Counted from the stretch's first letter, positions 1-6,751 are shown. The stretch is 9,791 nt of DNA from an uncultured Eubacteriales bacterium (GCA_949286815.1 CASEEB010000054.1:1-9791); one strand, 5' to 3'. The notes: a model not told the origin generated them from the letters alone. Made by a program: numbers and translations.

Positions 1-552
1 TTGCCGTGGGTCGGACAACACGGATGCCTTGACGACAGTATGGGGCGTCCCGCGGTACATTTTCAACAGTATAAGTTCGCTCGCTATGACATATCGAGAA
101 AAACGCCTGAGTTTATAAGGTATGAAGAAGCATTGACGCTGGAAGCGGTTGCGGAAGGAAAAATTGAGACATGCGAAAATATGTTGCTCGAAAGACTCTG
201 CGATTACGGCTATATCAGAAAAACCGAGAAGGGGTATGAACCTCAAATAATTGTTTTTGAAGGATATGACACAGATAAATATCTGAAAGCCTTTTCCGAA
301 TCCGAAAAGAAAATGATTTCAGAGACGGCCGGCAAAATCAGAAAAATACTGTCAGAATCAAACGATGTTGCCTATAAAGTTACGTGTGAGGATCTTCCCG
401 CCGTATTCAGGGATGATAAGAGGATGTGCAGGTTTGCGTGCGCGAATAACAAAATGGACAGATGTAATGTCTTAGAACAGGCCTTGTCAGACGGTTGGAT
501 TAAGTATGACGATAATACAAGCAAAGTAATAGGCGCGTATATTTATATTTAA
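1..552 (+). CDS. Unrecognised protein, 3' part, with a winged-helix-like segment
   Basis: The frame is open from the first base and ends at TAA 550-552, giving 183 residues. The TTG at position 1 has no visible ribosome site because the window starts there, so this is treated as the C-terminal part of a longer protein. The segment around residues 60-88 (MLLERLCDYGYIRKTEKGYEP) reads like a winged-helix recognition helix plus wing, with a basic turn and an ERLxxxGYIRKxxxGY pattern. The rest is charged and probably helical, with no signal peptide or membrane segment. A strong terminator follows 9 bases after the stop, so this is the last gene of its transcript. I do not recognise the family; a DNA-binding regulator is an inference from the wing-like segment alone. 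Confidence 0.7.
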   Translation: MPWVGQHGCLDDSMGRPAVHFQQYKFARYDISRKTPEFIRYEEALTLEAVAEGKIETCENMLLERLCDYGYIRKTEKGYEPQIIVFEGYDTDKYLKAFSESEKKMISETAGKIRKILSESNDVAYKVTCEDLPAVFRDDKRMCRFACANNKMDRCNVLEQALSDGWIKYDDNTSKVIGAYIYI

Positions 553-560
553 ACATATTG

Positions 561-598
561 CCGTGAGTGCTCGTAACGAGCACTCACGGAATTTTTTA
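561..598 (+). terminator. Rho-independent terminator of the first gene
   Basis: A perfect 13-bp stem (561-573 with 577-589, arm CCGTGAGTGCTCG) closes a 3-base loop and is followed by ATTTTTTAT. It begins 8 bases after the stop codon at 552. This is the clearest terminator in the window. Confidence 0.93.
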
Positions 599-604
599 TG
601 TTCT

Positions 605-633
605 GAAAACCACCGACACTGCCGGAGGTTTTC
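605..633. terminator. Secondary stem-loop, possibly a bidirectional terminator
   Basis: GAAAACC (605-611) pairs with GGTTTTC (627-633). Inside it, CCG (613-615) pairs with CGG (623-625) after an A/A mismatch, with a 7-base loop. The A-tract and T-tract sit within the stem, as in bidirectional terminators, but no free U-tract follows on either strand. It lies between two better terminators serving opposite strands. Confidence 0.4.
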
Positions 634-640
634 ATTAAAC

Positions 641-678
641 AAAAATTCCCGCACTGACAGTATAAAGTCAGCGCGGGA
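641..678 (-). terminator. Intrinsic terminator of the leftward gene at 852-1790
   Basis: TCCCGC-A-CTGAC (647-658) pairs with GTCAG-C-GCGGGA (667-678): an 11-bp stem with one A/C mismatch and an 8-base loop. On the minus strand the hairpin is followed by ATTTTTG (the A run at 641-645). The only leftward gene upstream is the 312-residue ORF, whose stop is about 170 bases away. No better terminator lies between. Confidence 0.7.
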
Positions 679-851
679 TGCATTTTGATATAGGTGGTTT
701 TTGAATTTTGAATAGTTGACATCCGCTTGTTGTAATCAGACAGGCTGACAATGTACGTTGATTGTATATTTAACTTAGGGTTAAAAATACAAGTGATTTA
801 GCCATTTTACCAAACCAAATATTTTCTCAATGTTTCTGTATGTTTGCCTGT

Positions 852-1790
852 TCAGCTTTTAAGATAATACAAATAGTCATTGTAGGTAAAATAATCTTTA
901 GATTGTTCGGCATAATCATTACAAAAATAACTGTAGTACCGAGATCTTTTTTTTCTTTCGTTATCGTCCCCAGTGCAGAAAAAGAGATCGTTTTTTTGTT
1001 TTATATCCAAATCTTTTGTGCAGAAAAATTCTCCCGGCAGATTTCCGAAAGGGCATGTGTTTCCGTGTCTGCATGTAAGGCAGCACCTGATGGTGAAACC
1101 GTCAGGCAATTTTTTCTGTAAATCGGCAAAAGCGTCGAGCCACTCATAATCTTTTCCGTATCCCCAATACTCACTGCCGTGGTAATTTAATCCGACAGAT
1201 ACAGTAAGATCGTCTGTATTTTCACTGAGATGATAAACATTTTCATCAGGGAAGGTAACTGTTGAGTCGATTGAGATATTGCCGATAGGTGTTCCCAAAG
1301 TTAACTGATTTTTATATGTTTGGTTTAACTCGTACCATGCGGTTTCTGAAGGGTCGTCCCATTCCGATTCAAAGTCGGAAAAAGTAAATATGACTGAAAA
1401 ATACGAGTTTTTACCCAAGGCGCGGAGTTCATACCCGCTGTTGTTATATGTAATACGCACTACGGAAAATGTGTTTTTCAGTTCATTTTGAAAAACGGAA
1501 TAAGCTTTGTCGCCCGTATAAACAGTCAATTGCTCACCGTTATATTCTTCATTTTTCGGACGCTTAATAAGCTTGATTTTTTCGATTTTAAAGTCGTAAA
1601 AAGACAAACAGGTGTTTTCAATTTCCACATCGTTGCCCGTCTTATTCGGTTCGGCATCCTTGCGCACTTTTATATGCTTTGCGGAAATTTTCAGATTGTT
1701 TCCAAAGGGTTCATTGAACCATGACAGGAAAGATAGTTTACTGTGGTAAAAATCAAAATCAAAAAGTCGGTTTACGGAGTAATATTTCAT
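852..1790 (-). CDS. Uncharacterised 312-residue protein with a C-terminal cysteine cluster
   Basis: The ORF runs from ATG 1790-1788 to TGA at 852-854, with GAAAGGA (1802-1808) 11 bases upstream as ribosome site. No signal peptide or membrane span is visible, so it is probably cytoplasmic. Residues 1-230 are rich in aromatic and acidic residues and appear to be mostly beta structure. The C-terminus has cysteines at about 236, 237, 240, 246, 257, 272 and 290, including CC-x2-C-x5-C with the text CRHGNTCPFGN, followed by a basic ERKKRSR patch and a tyrosine-rich end. The spacing suggests metal binding or disulfides, but this is inference; no known iron-sulfur or zinc-ribbon signature fits exactly. 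It is monocistronic, with its own promoter, a leader containing an inverted repeat, and a downstream terminator. I do not recognise a function. Confidence 0.82.
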   Translation of the reverse strand: MKYYSVNRLFDFDFYHSKLSFLSWFNEPFGNNLKISAKHIKVRKDAEPNKTGNDVEIENTCLSFYDFKIEKIKLIKRPKNEEYNGEQLTVYTGDKAYSVFQNELKNTFSVVRITYNNSGYELRALGKNSYFSVIFTFSDFESEWDDPSETAWYELNQTYKNQLTLGTPIGNISIDSTVTFPDENVYHLSENTDDLTVSVGLNYHGSEYWGYGKDYEWLDAFADLQKKLPDGFTIRCCLTCRHGNTCPFGNLPGEFFCTKDLDIKQKNDLFFCTGDDNERKKRSRYYSYFCNDYAEQSKDYFTYNDYLYYLKS

Positions 1791-1818
1791 GAGAATATCT
1801 GTCCTTTCACTCGAATTT

Positions 1819-1854
1819 CCGGATTTGCAGACAGTTTTGCGGCTTCAAATCCGG
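1819..1854 (-). promoter_or_regulatory. Perfect inverted repeat in the leader of the cysteine-cluster gene
   Basis: CCGGATTTG (1819-1827) and CAAATCCGG (1846-1854) are exact inverted copies separated by 18 bases. The element lies inside the predicted leader, 29 bases above the start codon and just upstream of the ribosome site. It could be an operator or an RNA stem acting on translation. No T-run follows, so it is not a terminator. It matches no riboswitch class that I know. Confidence 0.45.
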
Positions 1855-1908
1855 TATATACAGAAGGTAAAGTGACATTTGACTGATTGCTTCACGTTGT
1901 ATATTATA

Positions 1909-1937
1909 ATTATAGAATAAAATTTTATTGAAATCAA
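1909..1937 (-). promoter_or_regulatory. Sigma-A promoter of the leftward 852-1790 gene
   Basis: On the minus strand TTGATT (1937-1932), a 17-base spacer and TATAAT (1914-1909) form a near-consensus promoter. Transcription would start near 1902 and give a leader of about 110 bases before ATG 1790. Confidence 0.75.
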
Positions 1938-2089
1938 GTGTTTTGGTAAAATCTTCTGCTTTAGCGAAGAGATAACCGCTAACATAATGAAATTGATGTC
2001 GGCAATGCCCTTTGAATTTATGAGAATGGAATACAAAGCAGTTTTTATATTTTTGATATAACCTAAAGGTATAAACTGATTGACGAATT
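1938..2089. other. Gene-free stretch between divergent transcription units
   Basis: No convincing gene lies here. The plus strand has one short open stretch (ATG 1987 to TAA 2059-2061, 24 codons, MKLMSAMPFEFMRMEYKAVF...). It remains open upstream to about 1921 and could be the tail of a lost gene, but it has no ribosome site and no recognisable family. ACCTAAAGGT (2061-2070) is a small dyad upstream of the alcohol dehydrogenase promoter and might be an operator. Confidence 0.3.
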
Positions 2090-2094
2090 TAGAC

Positions 2095-2123
2095 TTCTCA
2101 AACCTATCCTGAAATGCTACAAT
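2095..2123 (+). promoter_or_regulatory. Probable promoter of the alcohol dehydrogenase-flavodoxin operon
   Basis: TACAAT (2118-2123) is a good -10 box, 17 bases after a weak -35 TTCTCA (2095-2100, 4 of 6 matches). A TTGACG at 2080-2085 is too far upstream (32 bases) to be the -35 box. A weak -35 suggests dependence on an activator. The start codon is 29 bases downstream of the -10 box. Confidence 0.5.
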
Positions 2124-2152
2124 ATAAGCGAAAAGAGAAACGGAGGAGCAAT

Positions 2153-3321
2153 ATGAACAATTTTATCTTTGAGAATGCAACGAAAGTATATTTTGGCAAA
2201 GGAGCCCTGAAAGAGTATCTTAGACAGGCTGTTTTGCCTTTCGGAAATTCTGTGCTTCTCGCATATGGCGGCGGTTCAATAAAAAAAACGGCGTGTATGA
2301 TACCGTTACACGGATACTTGAAGATGCGGGAAAGCAAATCGTGGAGTTTTCGGATATCATGCCCAATCCCACATATAAAAAAGTGCTGGAAGGCGAAAAA
2401 CTCGTAAGGGAAAATAAAATAAGTCTGATTATCGCAGTAGGGGGCGGTTCCGTAATGGATTGCTGTAAAGCGGTGTCGCTTGCGGCGGCGTATAAGGGAG
2501 ACTTCTGGAATGATTTCTGGGCAAAGCCCGGCGTTATCGACTTTAACCCTGTTCCCGTGGGCGCCGTCGTAACGGTTACCGGAACAGGCAGCGAATGTAA
2601 CGGCGGCGCGGTCATCACAAACGATGATATAAACATAAAAAACGGGCGCGATTATCCTGGGCTCAATCCCAAGTTTGCGATTCTTGACCCGACATACACA
2701 TTCACCGTTCCCGCGTTGCAGACGGCATCGGGAGGGTTTGATATTCTCTCACATATTATGGAAACATATTTTTCCGAACCGAACGAGGACAATGTGTCTG
2801 ATGATATTTCCGAAGCGCTTATGAAAAGCGTTATCCGCAATTTGCGCATTGCGGTAGTTGATCCGCAAAATTACACGGCAAGAAGCAATCTGATGTGGGA
2901 TTCGACAATGGCAGAAAACCGCATAATAAAAATGGGCAAGCGGTGCGACTTCGAGTGCCACAATATCGAGCATCAGTTAGGCGCGTTTACAAATTGCAAT
3001 CACGGATGCGGACTTGCCGTTATTCAGCCTAACTACTACAGGCATATTTACAAGGATGGGCTTGCAAAGTTTGTACGCTTTGCGGAAAACGTCTGGAATG
3101 TCAATCCCGTCGGAAAGACGGACGAGAAGATTGCCCTTGCGGGAATTGACAGCCTTGCGGCGTTTATTAAAGAGCTTGGACTTCCGACAACTTTGCGGGA
3201 ACTGGGAATAAAAGATAAAACTATACTTCCGTCCATCGCCAAAACCTGCGGTATTTCACAGGGAAGCTACAGACAGATGACGGAGGATGAAATTTTGCAG
3301 ATACTGAATGAATGTTATTAA
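2153..3321 (+). pseudogene. Iron-containing alcohol dehydrogenase (BdhA/YqhD-like), frameshifted
   Basis: This is a group III metal-dependent alcohol dehydrogenase. The family reduces aldehydes to alcohols with NAD(P)H in the cytoplasm, in BdhA-type butanol dehydrogenases and YqhD. ATG 2153 follows a strong GGAGG (about 2141-2146) and begins MNNFIFENATKVYFGKG. The frame is lost in an A8 tract (2281-2288); one more A gives YGGGSIKKNGVYDTV, the usual family text, and a 389-residue protein of normal length. Seen after correction: nucleotide-site G39-G40-G41-S42 and G97-G98-G99-S100, TGTGSE at 143-148, and metal ligands D197, H201, H270 and H284 with conserved H274. All catalytic residues are present, so only the indel breaks it. 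It is followed 25 bases later by the flavodoxin. The defect may be a true mutation, a homopolymer read error, or one rescued by slippage. The exact substrate cannot be told. Confidence 0.93.
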
Positions 3322-3346
3322 ATTAAACATAAAGGGAGACATAACA

Positions 3347-3955
3347 ATGAAAAAGATTATAACTGTTTTTCTATGTGGAATTTTGAGTTTAAGCATGATT
3401 TTGGCGCTTGCCGCGTGCTCAGGAGGGACGAACGGAGTCAATAATGACAGCAACGGCAATTCCGGCGAAACAAATCAGACTCAGACGCCCGCAACATCCG
3501 GCGACCCGTCGGGCGATACGCTTGTCGTATATTTCTCATGGTCAGGTAACACTAAGGAAATGGCGGAATATATAGCCGAGCAAACAGGCGGTTATGTTGT
3601 TGAGATTGTTCCCGAAGAACCGTATGAGGGAAGCTATAATGATGTGGCGTACGGCAGAGCGCAGGAAGAAGCGGAGCAAAACGCACGTCCAGCGGTCTCA
3701 CAGGCGACATATGACCTCATAAATATGGACGAGTATGACACTATACATATCGGATTTCCGATATGGTGGCATACGGCGCCGATGGTGATACCCATTTATC
3801 CCAACGGGGGTCCGCTTGTATTTCGGGCTTCACTGTTGAATATTCGGGAACACACCACCACGGCCAATCTTCTGCAAGACTCATATTCGATGTGCGAGGA
3901 AGGGAATCATCATCTGCTTTTGATTGACAAACTTCATGCTGAACCAAACGGATGA
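3347..3955 (+). pseudogene. Flavodoxin-like lipoprotein, C-terminus lost and replaced by foreign tail
   Basis: ATG 3347 follows AAGGGAG (3332-3338). The protein has a lipoprotein signal peptide (MKKIITVFLCGILSLSMILA) with lipobox LAAC and lipidated C24. A Ser/Asn/Thr/Gly linker runs to about residue 56, then a flavodoxin domain starts at LVVYFSWSGNTKEMAEYIAE; SxSGNTK at 64-70 is the FMN phosphate loop. The family motif GFPIWWHTAPM ends near residue 146. From about 3790 the frame no longer codes for flavodoxin but runs antisense through the 3' end of the convergent regulator gene for about 55 residues to TGA 3953-3955. The last third of the domain, including the second FMN loop, is missing, so it probably does not bind FMN normally. 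It would be cotranscribed with the alcohol dehydrogenase as an extracytoplasmic redox partner. The start at 3347 is preferred over any upstream start because it yields the signal peptide. Confidence 0.88.
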
Positions 3956-4955
3956 GCGGTGAAGTATAGTATCCTGTATCCTTCGTATAGCGCTCATTAA
4001 AAAGGTTGAAATTCAACAACGCTTTGTCTAACGCTTCAAACGCTTCGTCTTTTTTGCCGTCTAACCACAAGTACAAAGAAAGAAGAGTGTATATCCTTGC
4101 AATAAAAGAATGATGTACCCCGCAATTACCGTCAGTGCAAATGAGGTTGAATATTTCAATGGCACTCCGCAGACTTTGAACCTTTTCGGCTGCAGACATA
4201 TTATTTTTGTACGCGATTACTCCCTGTACCATTAGCTCAGAGCAGGCTCTTGCCGTTTTTAGCAAGGCCTCTCCGTATGCCTCTGCACGCTTTTTTCCGT
4301 CCGTCGCATTAACTTTGAGGAATTCTCTTGAACCGTAAATGTCGGGAGCGGTTTCAATAATTTCAAGAGCTTTTGTGTGATCGCCTATATTCAGATACAA
4401 TTGAGTGAGTTCCCGAACGGCACGATGACGCAGCTCGCCGTCCTCCGTTGTTTTCAATAATTTTTCATAAAGGGATATGGCTTCTTTCCACTCGGCATAG
4501 GTTTGATGTCTTTCCACATCATAAATATCATATCCGTCTTCATCAATCAAATGATACTCGCCATAGCGCGCATATCCTGCGTTGTACAATACCGAAGCAA
4601 GGCACAACATAATTTTTTCATTGCCCGGAAATTCAATCAACGCATTTCTTGCAAACGCAATACACTCGTCGATGTTGATATCTATGCCGTTGTTCTGAAA
4701 ATTCATACTATCGATTTTTGAAACTAACTCGTCGACTTTTTTGGACCGCTCATTGTTATATCCAAACAGTTCATCAATAGAAATTCCAAAATAATTGGCT
4801 ATAGAAGGGATCATTTCCATATCGGGATAACCGCCGTTTGCTTCCCATCTTGAAACTGCTTGCGAAGTCACTCCTATAGCGTCGGCAAGCGCTTCCTGTG
4901 TGCGTCCGTCACGACGGCGCAGATCGCGTATTTTTTGTCCTAAATCAAGTTGCAT
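3741..4955 (-). CDS. XRE-family regulator with TPR-like C-terminal region, paralog 1
   Basis: ATG 4955-4953 is preceded by a perfect AAGGAGGTG. Residues 6-60 form an XRE/Cro-type helix-turn-helix (KIRDLRRRDGRTQEALADAI, recognition region TSQAVSRWEANGGYPD), which binds operator DNA as a dimer. The remaining 330 residues are helical with TPR-like pairs, for example IAFARNALIEFPGN and AISLYEKLLKTTEDGEL. The C-terminus LAEDWPWWCVPEYSTVKPEI...DPRWDKWV looks like the usual end of this family. The last 15 residues (SPSAPYATISEIRYV) are antisense flavodoxin sequence gained at the junction near 3790, so native length was about 389 residues plus any short lost end. It is probably still functional. It has its own promoter and an operator-like dyad. 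What signal it senses is unknown. Confidence 0.9.
   Translation of the reverse strand: MQLDLGQKIRDLRRRDGRTQEALADAIGVTSQAVSRWEANGGYPDMEMIPSIANYFGISIDELFGYNNERSKKVDELVSKIDSMNFQNNGIDINIDECIAFARNALIEFPGNEKIMLCLASVLYNAGYARYGEYHLIDEDGYDIYDVERHQTYAEWKEAISLYEKLLKTTEDGELRHRAVRELTQLYLNIGDHTKALEIIETAPDIYGSREFLKVNATDGKKRAEAYGEALLKTARACSELMVQGVIAYKNNMSAAEKVQSLRSAIEIFNLICTDGNCGVHHSFIARIYTLLSLYLWLDGKKDEAFEALDKALLNFNLFNERYTKDTGYYTSPLIRLVQHEVCQSKADDDSLPRTSNMSLAEDWPWWCVPEYSTVKPEIQADPRWDKWVSPSAPYATISEIRYV
3746..3765. repeat. 9-bp inverted repeat at the flavodoxin/regulator overlap
   Basis: CATATCGGA (3746-3754) and TCCGATATG (3757-3765) are exact inverted copies around a 2-base centre. The site encodes the conserved flavodoxin text HIGFPIW, so the palindrome may be incidental. 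It lies about 25 bases from the rearrangement junction and just inside the stop codon of the regulator. Confidence 0.5.
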
Positions 4956-4976
4956 AACAGCACCTCCTTATGTTTT

Positions 4977-4990
4977 ATCACCGGTGTGAT
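4977..4990. promoter_or_regulatory. Operator-like dyad of XRE paralog 1
   Basis: ATCAC-CGGT-GTGAT is a perfect 5-4-5 dyad whose centre (4983.5) is 10.5 bases downstream of the -10 box, at the expected transcription start. A bound dimer would block initiation, so autorepression by the adjacent regulator is likely. This is inference. Confidence 0.6.
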
Positions 4991-4993
4991 TAT

Positions 4994-5021
4994 ATTATAG
5001 CACATATTTGCGAAAAAACAA
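4994..5021 (-). promoter_or_regulatory. Promoter of XRE paralog 1
   Basis: On the minus strand TTGTTT (5021-5016), a 16-base spacer and TATAAT (4999-4994), with an extended TGC before the -10 box. The transcript start falls on the dyad at 4977-4990. Confidence 0.75.
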
Positions 5022-5298
5022 TTATCAATTCATTGTTTCAAATTCAAGGGACGCTTTGATTTTGCCCGTGTACATAAATCAAAAGAAAGTGCCATAACGA
5101 ACACCGGCTGACTCAAGGCTGCGGACTTCGTCAGATATTATAACGAATATCGTGCTAACGCCCTCATGTGTCGTAAAATCGTGCGGATGTATCACCCAAA
5201 TCACCGAGTGATTTGAGAATGAGGAAAAATTTGCGATACTTGAAGTGGCGGAAGGGGAAAAAGAGAATAAGGAAAAAAACAGGAAAGTAGTGGCGTAA
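5022..5298 (+). pseudogene. Degraded coding remnant of unknown type
   Basis: This 280-base stretch has no intact gene but looks coding in pieces. One piece reads ADFVRYYNEYRANALMCRKI from about 5118; another, in a different frame, reads FENEEKFAILEVAEGEKENK and ends at TAA 5296-5298. A terminator follows 9 bases later, which supports a former plus-strand gene ending here. The pieces are in different frames with stops between them. I do not recognise the family. Confidence 0.35.
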
Positions 5299-5303
5299 TT
5301 GAG

Positions 5304-5340
5304 AAAACCTCAGCAGGGAGTTTACTTGCCGAGGCTTTTA
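5304..5340 (+). terminator. Terminator after the degraded remnant
   Basis: CCTCAGCAGG (5308-5317) pairs with CTTGCCGAGG (5325-5334) with one A/C mismatch and one G-U pair and a 7-base loop. AAAA precedes it and CTTTTA follows. It separates the remnant from the promoter of XRE paralog 2, and the flanking A and T tracts could also stop leftward transcription. Confidence 0.6.
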
Positions 5341-5394
5341 CGGTTAAAACAACCATTCGTTGTAAATTGCGCCTGTAAACAAACTTCGCGGTTC

Positions 5395-5423
5395 TTGAAA
5401 CGGCAATAAAAATTTGCTATAAT
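5395..5423 (+). promoter_or_regulatory. Promoter of XRE paralog 2
   Basis: TTGAAA (5395-5400), a 17-base spacer and TATAAT (5418-5423), with TGC immediately before the -10 box. This is a strong sigma-A promoter; the predicted start is close to 5430. Confidence 0.85.
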
Positions 5424-5432
5424 TATAGTAAA

Positions 5433-5446
5433 GATAAGCGCTTATC
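5433..5446. promoter_or_regulatory. Operator-like palindrome of XRE paralog 2
   Basis: GATAAGC-GCTTATC is a perfect 14-bp palindrome. Its centre (5439.5) is 16.5 bases after the end of the -10 box, at or just past the transcript start. It is the natural candidate for an autoregulatory site bound by the adjacent XRE protein. Confidence 0.7.
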
Positions 5447-5470
5447 AATTCAAATAAAGGTGGATTGAAT

Positions 5471-6550
5471 ATGGAAATCAATTTGAAAGAAAAACTACGC
5501 TCGTTAAGACAGCAAAAAAACATTACCAGGGAAGCCCTTGCCAACCATCTTGGAATCACTCCTCAATCCGTCGGAAAGTGGGAGCGCGGAGAAGGTTTTC
5601 CTGATATCACTTTGTTACCCAAAATCGCGTTTTACTTTGATGTGACTGTTGATGAATTGCTTTGTGTCGATCATGTAAGGATTGAAGAGACAATCAGCGA
5701 GTATCAAAGGCAAAGCAAAATCTGTCAGCAAAACGGAGATAATGAAAAAAATCTTGAATTGTGGGAAAAAGCATATGCTGAATTTCCGAACGATTGCCGC
5801 GTGATTGAAGGGCTTATGTATGCAATTAACAGAGACGCGATATATCCTTGTCCGAAAGATAAGGCGGAACGTATCATAGCACTCGGGGAAGCGCTTTTAC
5901 AAAAATCTACAGATACAAGCCAAAGGGCAAACGCAATACAATGCTTATGTTACACTTACGATAATATTGATAAAGAAAAAGCATTATATTATGCCGACAT
6001 GAGTGGCAGCTTCAACATAACGAGAGAAGAACTCAGAAGTACTGTTCTCGACGGAGAAGAAGGCGTTAAAGCATGTCAGAGTTATATCATGTCTTTGATT
6101 CATACCGCGGCAATGACCGCATCAAGTATGATTTCAAAAACACGGTTTTCTCACGAGGAAGTAATTGAAGCTTATAGCTTTGCAATCGATATTCTTAGAC
6201 GATTGTATTCGGATGATAATGTTGGTTTTTACGCTTTTGATATATCTTATTACTATTGTGGCATTGCTTTGGAGTATGCTGAGCTGAAGGACGTAGAGAA
6301 CACACTGAAAGCACTTGTAGAAAGTTGCAGATATGCGATTATCGAAGCAAATCTAAAGGATATGAATTACACAGCACCAATGGTAAATTGTATGAAGCAT
6401 ACAAAAGCGAATACTTCTAAAAATTACAAAGGTAACGCCTGTAATCTCAGATTGAAAGCTTTAGAAGACAATAGATTTGATTTTGTAAGAAACGAGAAGA
6501 CATTCAAAAAGATAATTGCAGATTTGGAAAAACACGCCGAACACATCTAA
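5471..6550 (+). CDS. XRE-family regulator with TPR-like C-terminal region, paralog 2
   Basis: A TTG at 5465 lies only a base or two from the ribosome site AAAGGTGG (5456-5463), so ATG 5471 is chosen; it also aligns MEINLKEKL with the starts of the two sister proteins. The product has 359 residues. Residues 5-60 are the helix-turn-helix (REALANHLGITPQSVGKWER), followed by FPDITLLPKIAFYFDVTVDELL, the standard XRE helix 4-5 text. The C-terminal 290 residues are helical, with the repeat text LELWEKAYAEFPNDCRV matching FPGN and YPND segments in the paralogs. It ends at TAA 6548-6550. It is likely a cytoplasmic repressor acting at its own operator at 5433-5446 and perhaps elsewhere. Its ligand is unknown. 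No rightward terminator with a T-run was found after it. Confidence 0.92.
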   Translation: MEINLKEKLRSLRQQKNITREALANHLGITPQSVGKWERGEGFPDITLLPKIAFYFDVTVDELLCVDHVRIEETISEYQRQSKICQQNGDNEKNLELWEKAYAEFPNDCRVIEGLMYAINRDAIYPCPKDKAERIIALGEALLQKSTDTSQRANAIQCLCYTYDNIDKEKALYYADMSGSFNITREELRSTVLDGEEGVKACQSYIMSLIHTAAMTASSMISKTRFSHEEVIEAYSFAIDILRRLYSDDNVGFYAFDISYYYCGIALEYAELKDVENTLKALVESCRYAIIEANLKDMNYTAPMVNCMKHTKANTSKNYKGNACNLRLKALEDNRFDFVRNEKTFKKIIADLEKHAEHI

Positions 6551-6552
6551 TA

Positions 6553-6678
6553 GTTAAGCCTCCGACGGGTAAAAATCCTCGTAATATCTATGCTCAGGCA
6601 CGCGAGGAATGTGAAGAAAAGCTCGCGGTGCTGATAGTGGAGATGAAGACCGAGATCAAGGCGGAAAAAGAAAAATGA
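6553..6678 (+). pseudogene. 41-codon remnant resembling an integrase N-terminal region
   Basis: This frame reads VKPPTGKNPRNIYAQAREEC and then a charged helix ending at TGA 6676-6678. There is no start codon with a ribosome site. The text TGKxPRNIYAxxxxECxEKL resembles the N-terminal arm-binding or early helical part of phage/conjugative-element tyrosine integrases (the usual GKTKKEAExKL-type text), but no catalytic residue is in the fragment, so this is a weak assignment. It begins 3 bases after the stop of XRE paralog 2 and may mark a past insertion and deletion. Confidence 0.35.
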
Positions 6679-6706
6679 CAGGGTGACCGAAATAGTCACT
6701 CTGTCA
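6664..6706 (-). terminator. Intrinsic terminator of the leftward small winged-helix ORF
   Basis: GACAGGGTGAC (6677-6687) pairs with GTCACTCTGTC (6695-6705) with one G-U pair, extended by T6676-A6706; the loop is 7 bases. On the minus strand the hairpin is followed by ATTTTTCTTTTT, a good U-tract. It lies 46 bases after the stop at 6752. The plus strand lacks a T-run. Confidence 0.75.
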
Positions 6707-6751
6707 AAAATTGAGGTGTAGTAGACAAAGAATAGAGATTGTCGTAATATG

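Noticed and set aside
716..721. TTGACA as a rightward promoter -35 box
   Set aside because: No -10-like sequence lies 16-18 bases downstream and no rightward gene starts nearby.
1845..2036. 63-residue leftward ORF in the intergenic region
   Set aside because: It covers the promoter of the 852-1790 gene and has no ribosome site; its composition is that of AT-rich non-coding DNA.
2293..2295. GTG 2293 as an independent start for the downstream alcohol dehydrogenase frame
   Set aside because: No ribosome site precedes it, and the protein would lack the first nucleotide-binding segment that is encoded just upstream in the other frame.
2114..2407. 97-residue ORF over the alcohol dehydrogenase start
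   Set aside because: It is the true N-terminus read from an upstream ATG and past the A8 frameshift; the ribosome site supports ATG 2153, and residues after 2288 are out of frame.
5465..5467. TTG as the start of XRE paralog 2
   Set aside because: It lies only a base or two from the Shine-Dalgarno sequence; ATG 5471 has proper spacing and aligns with the paralogs.
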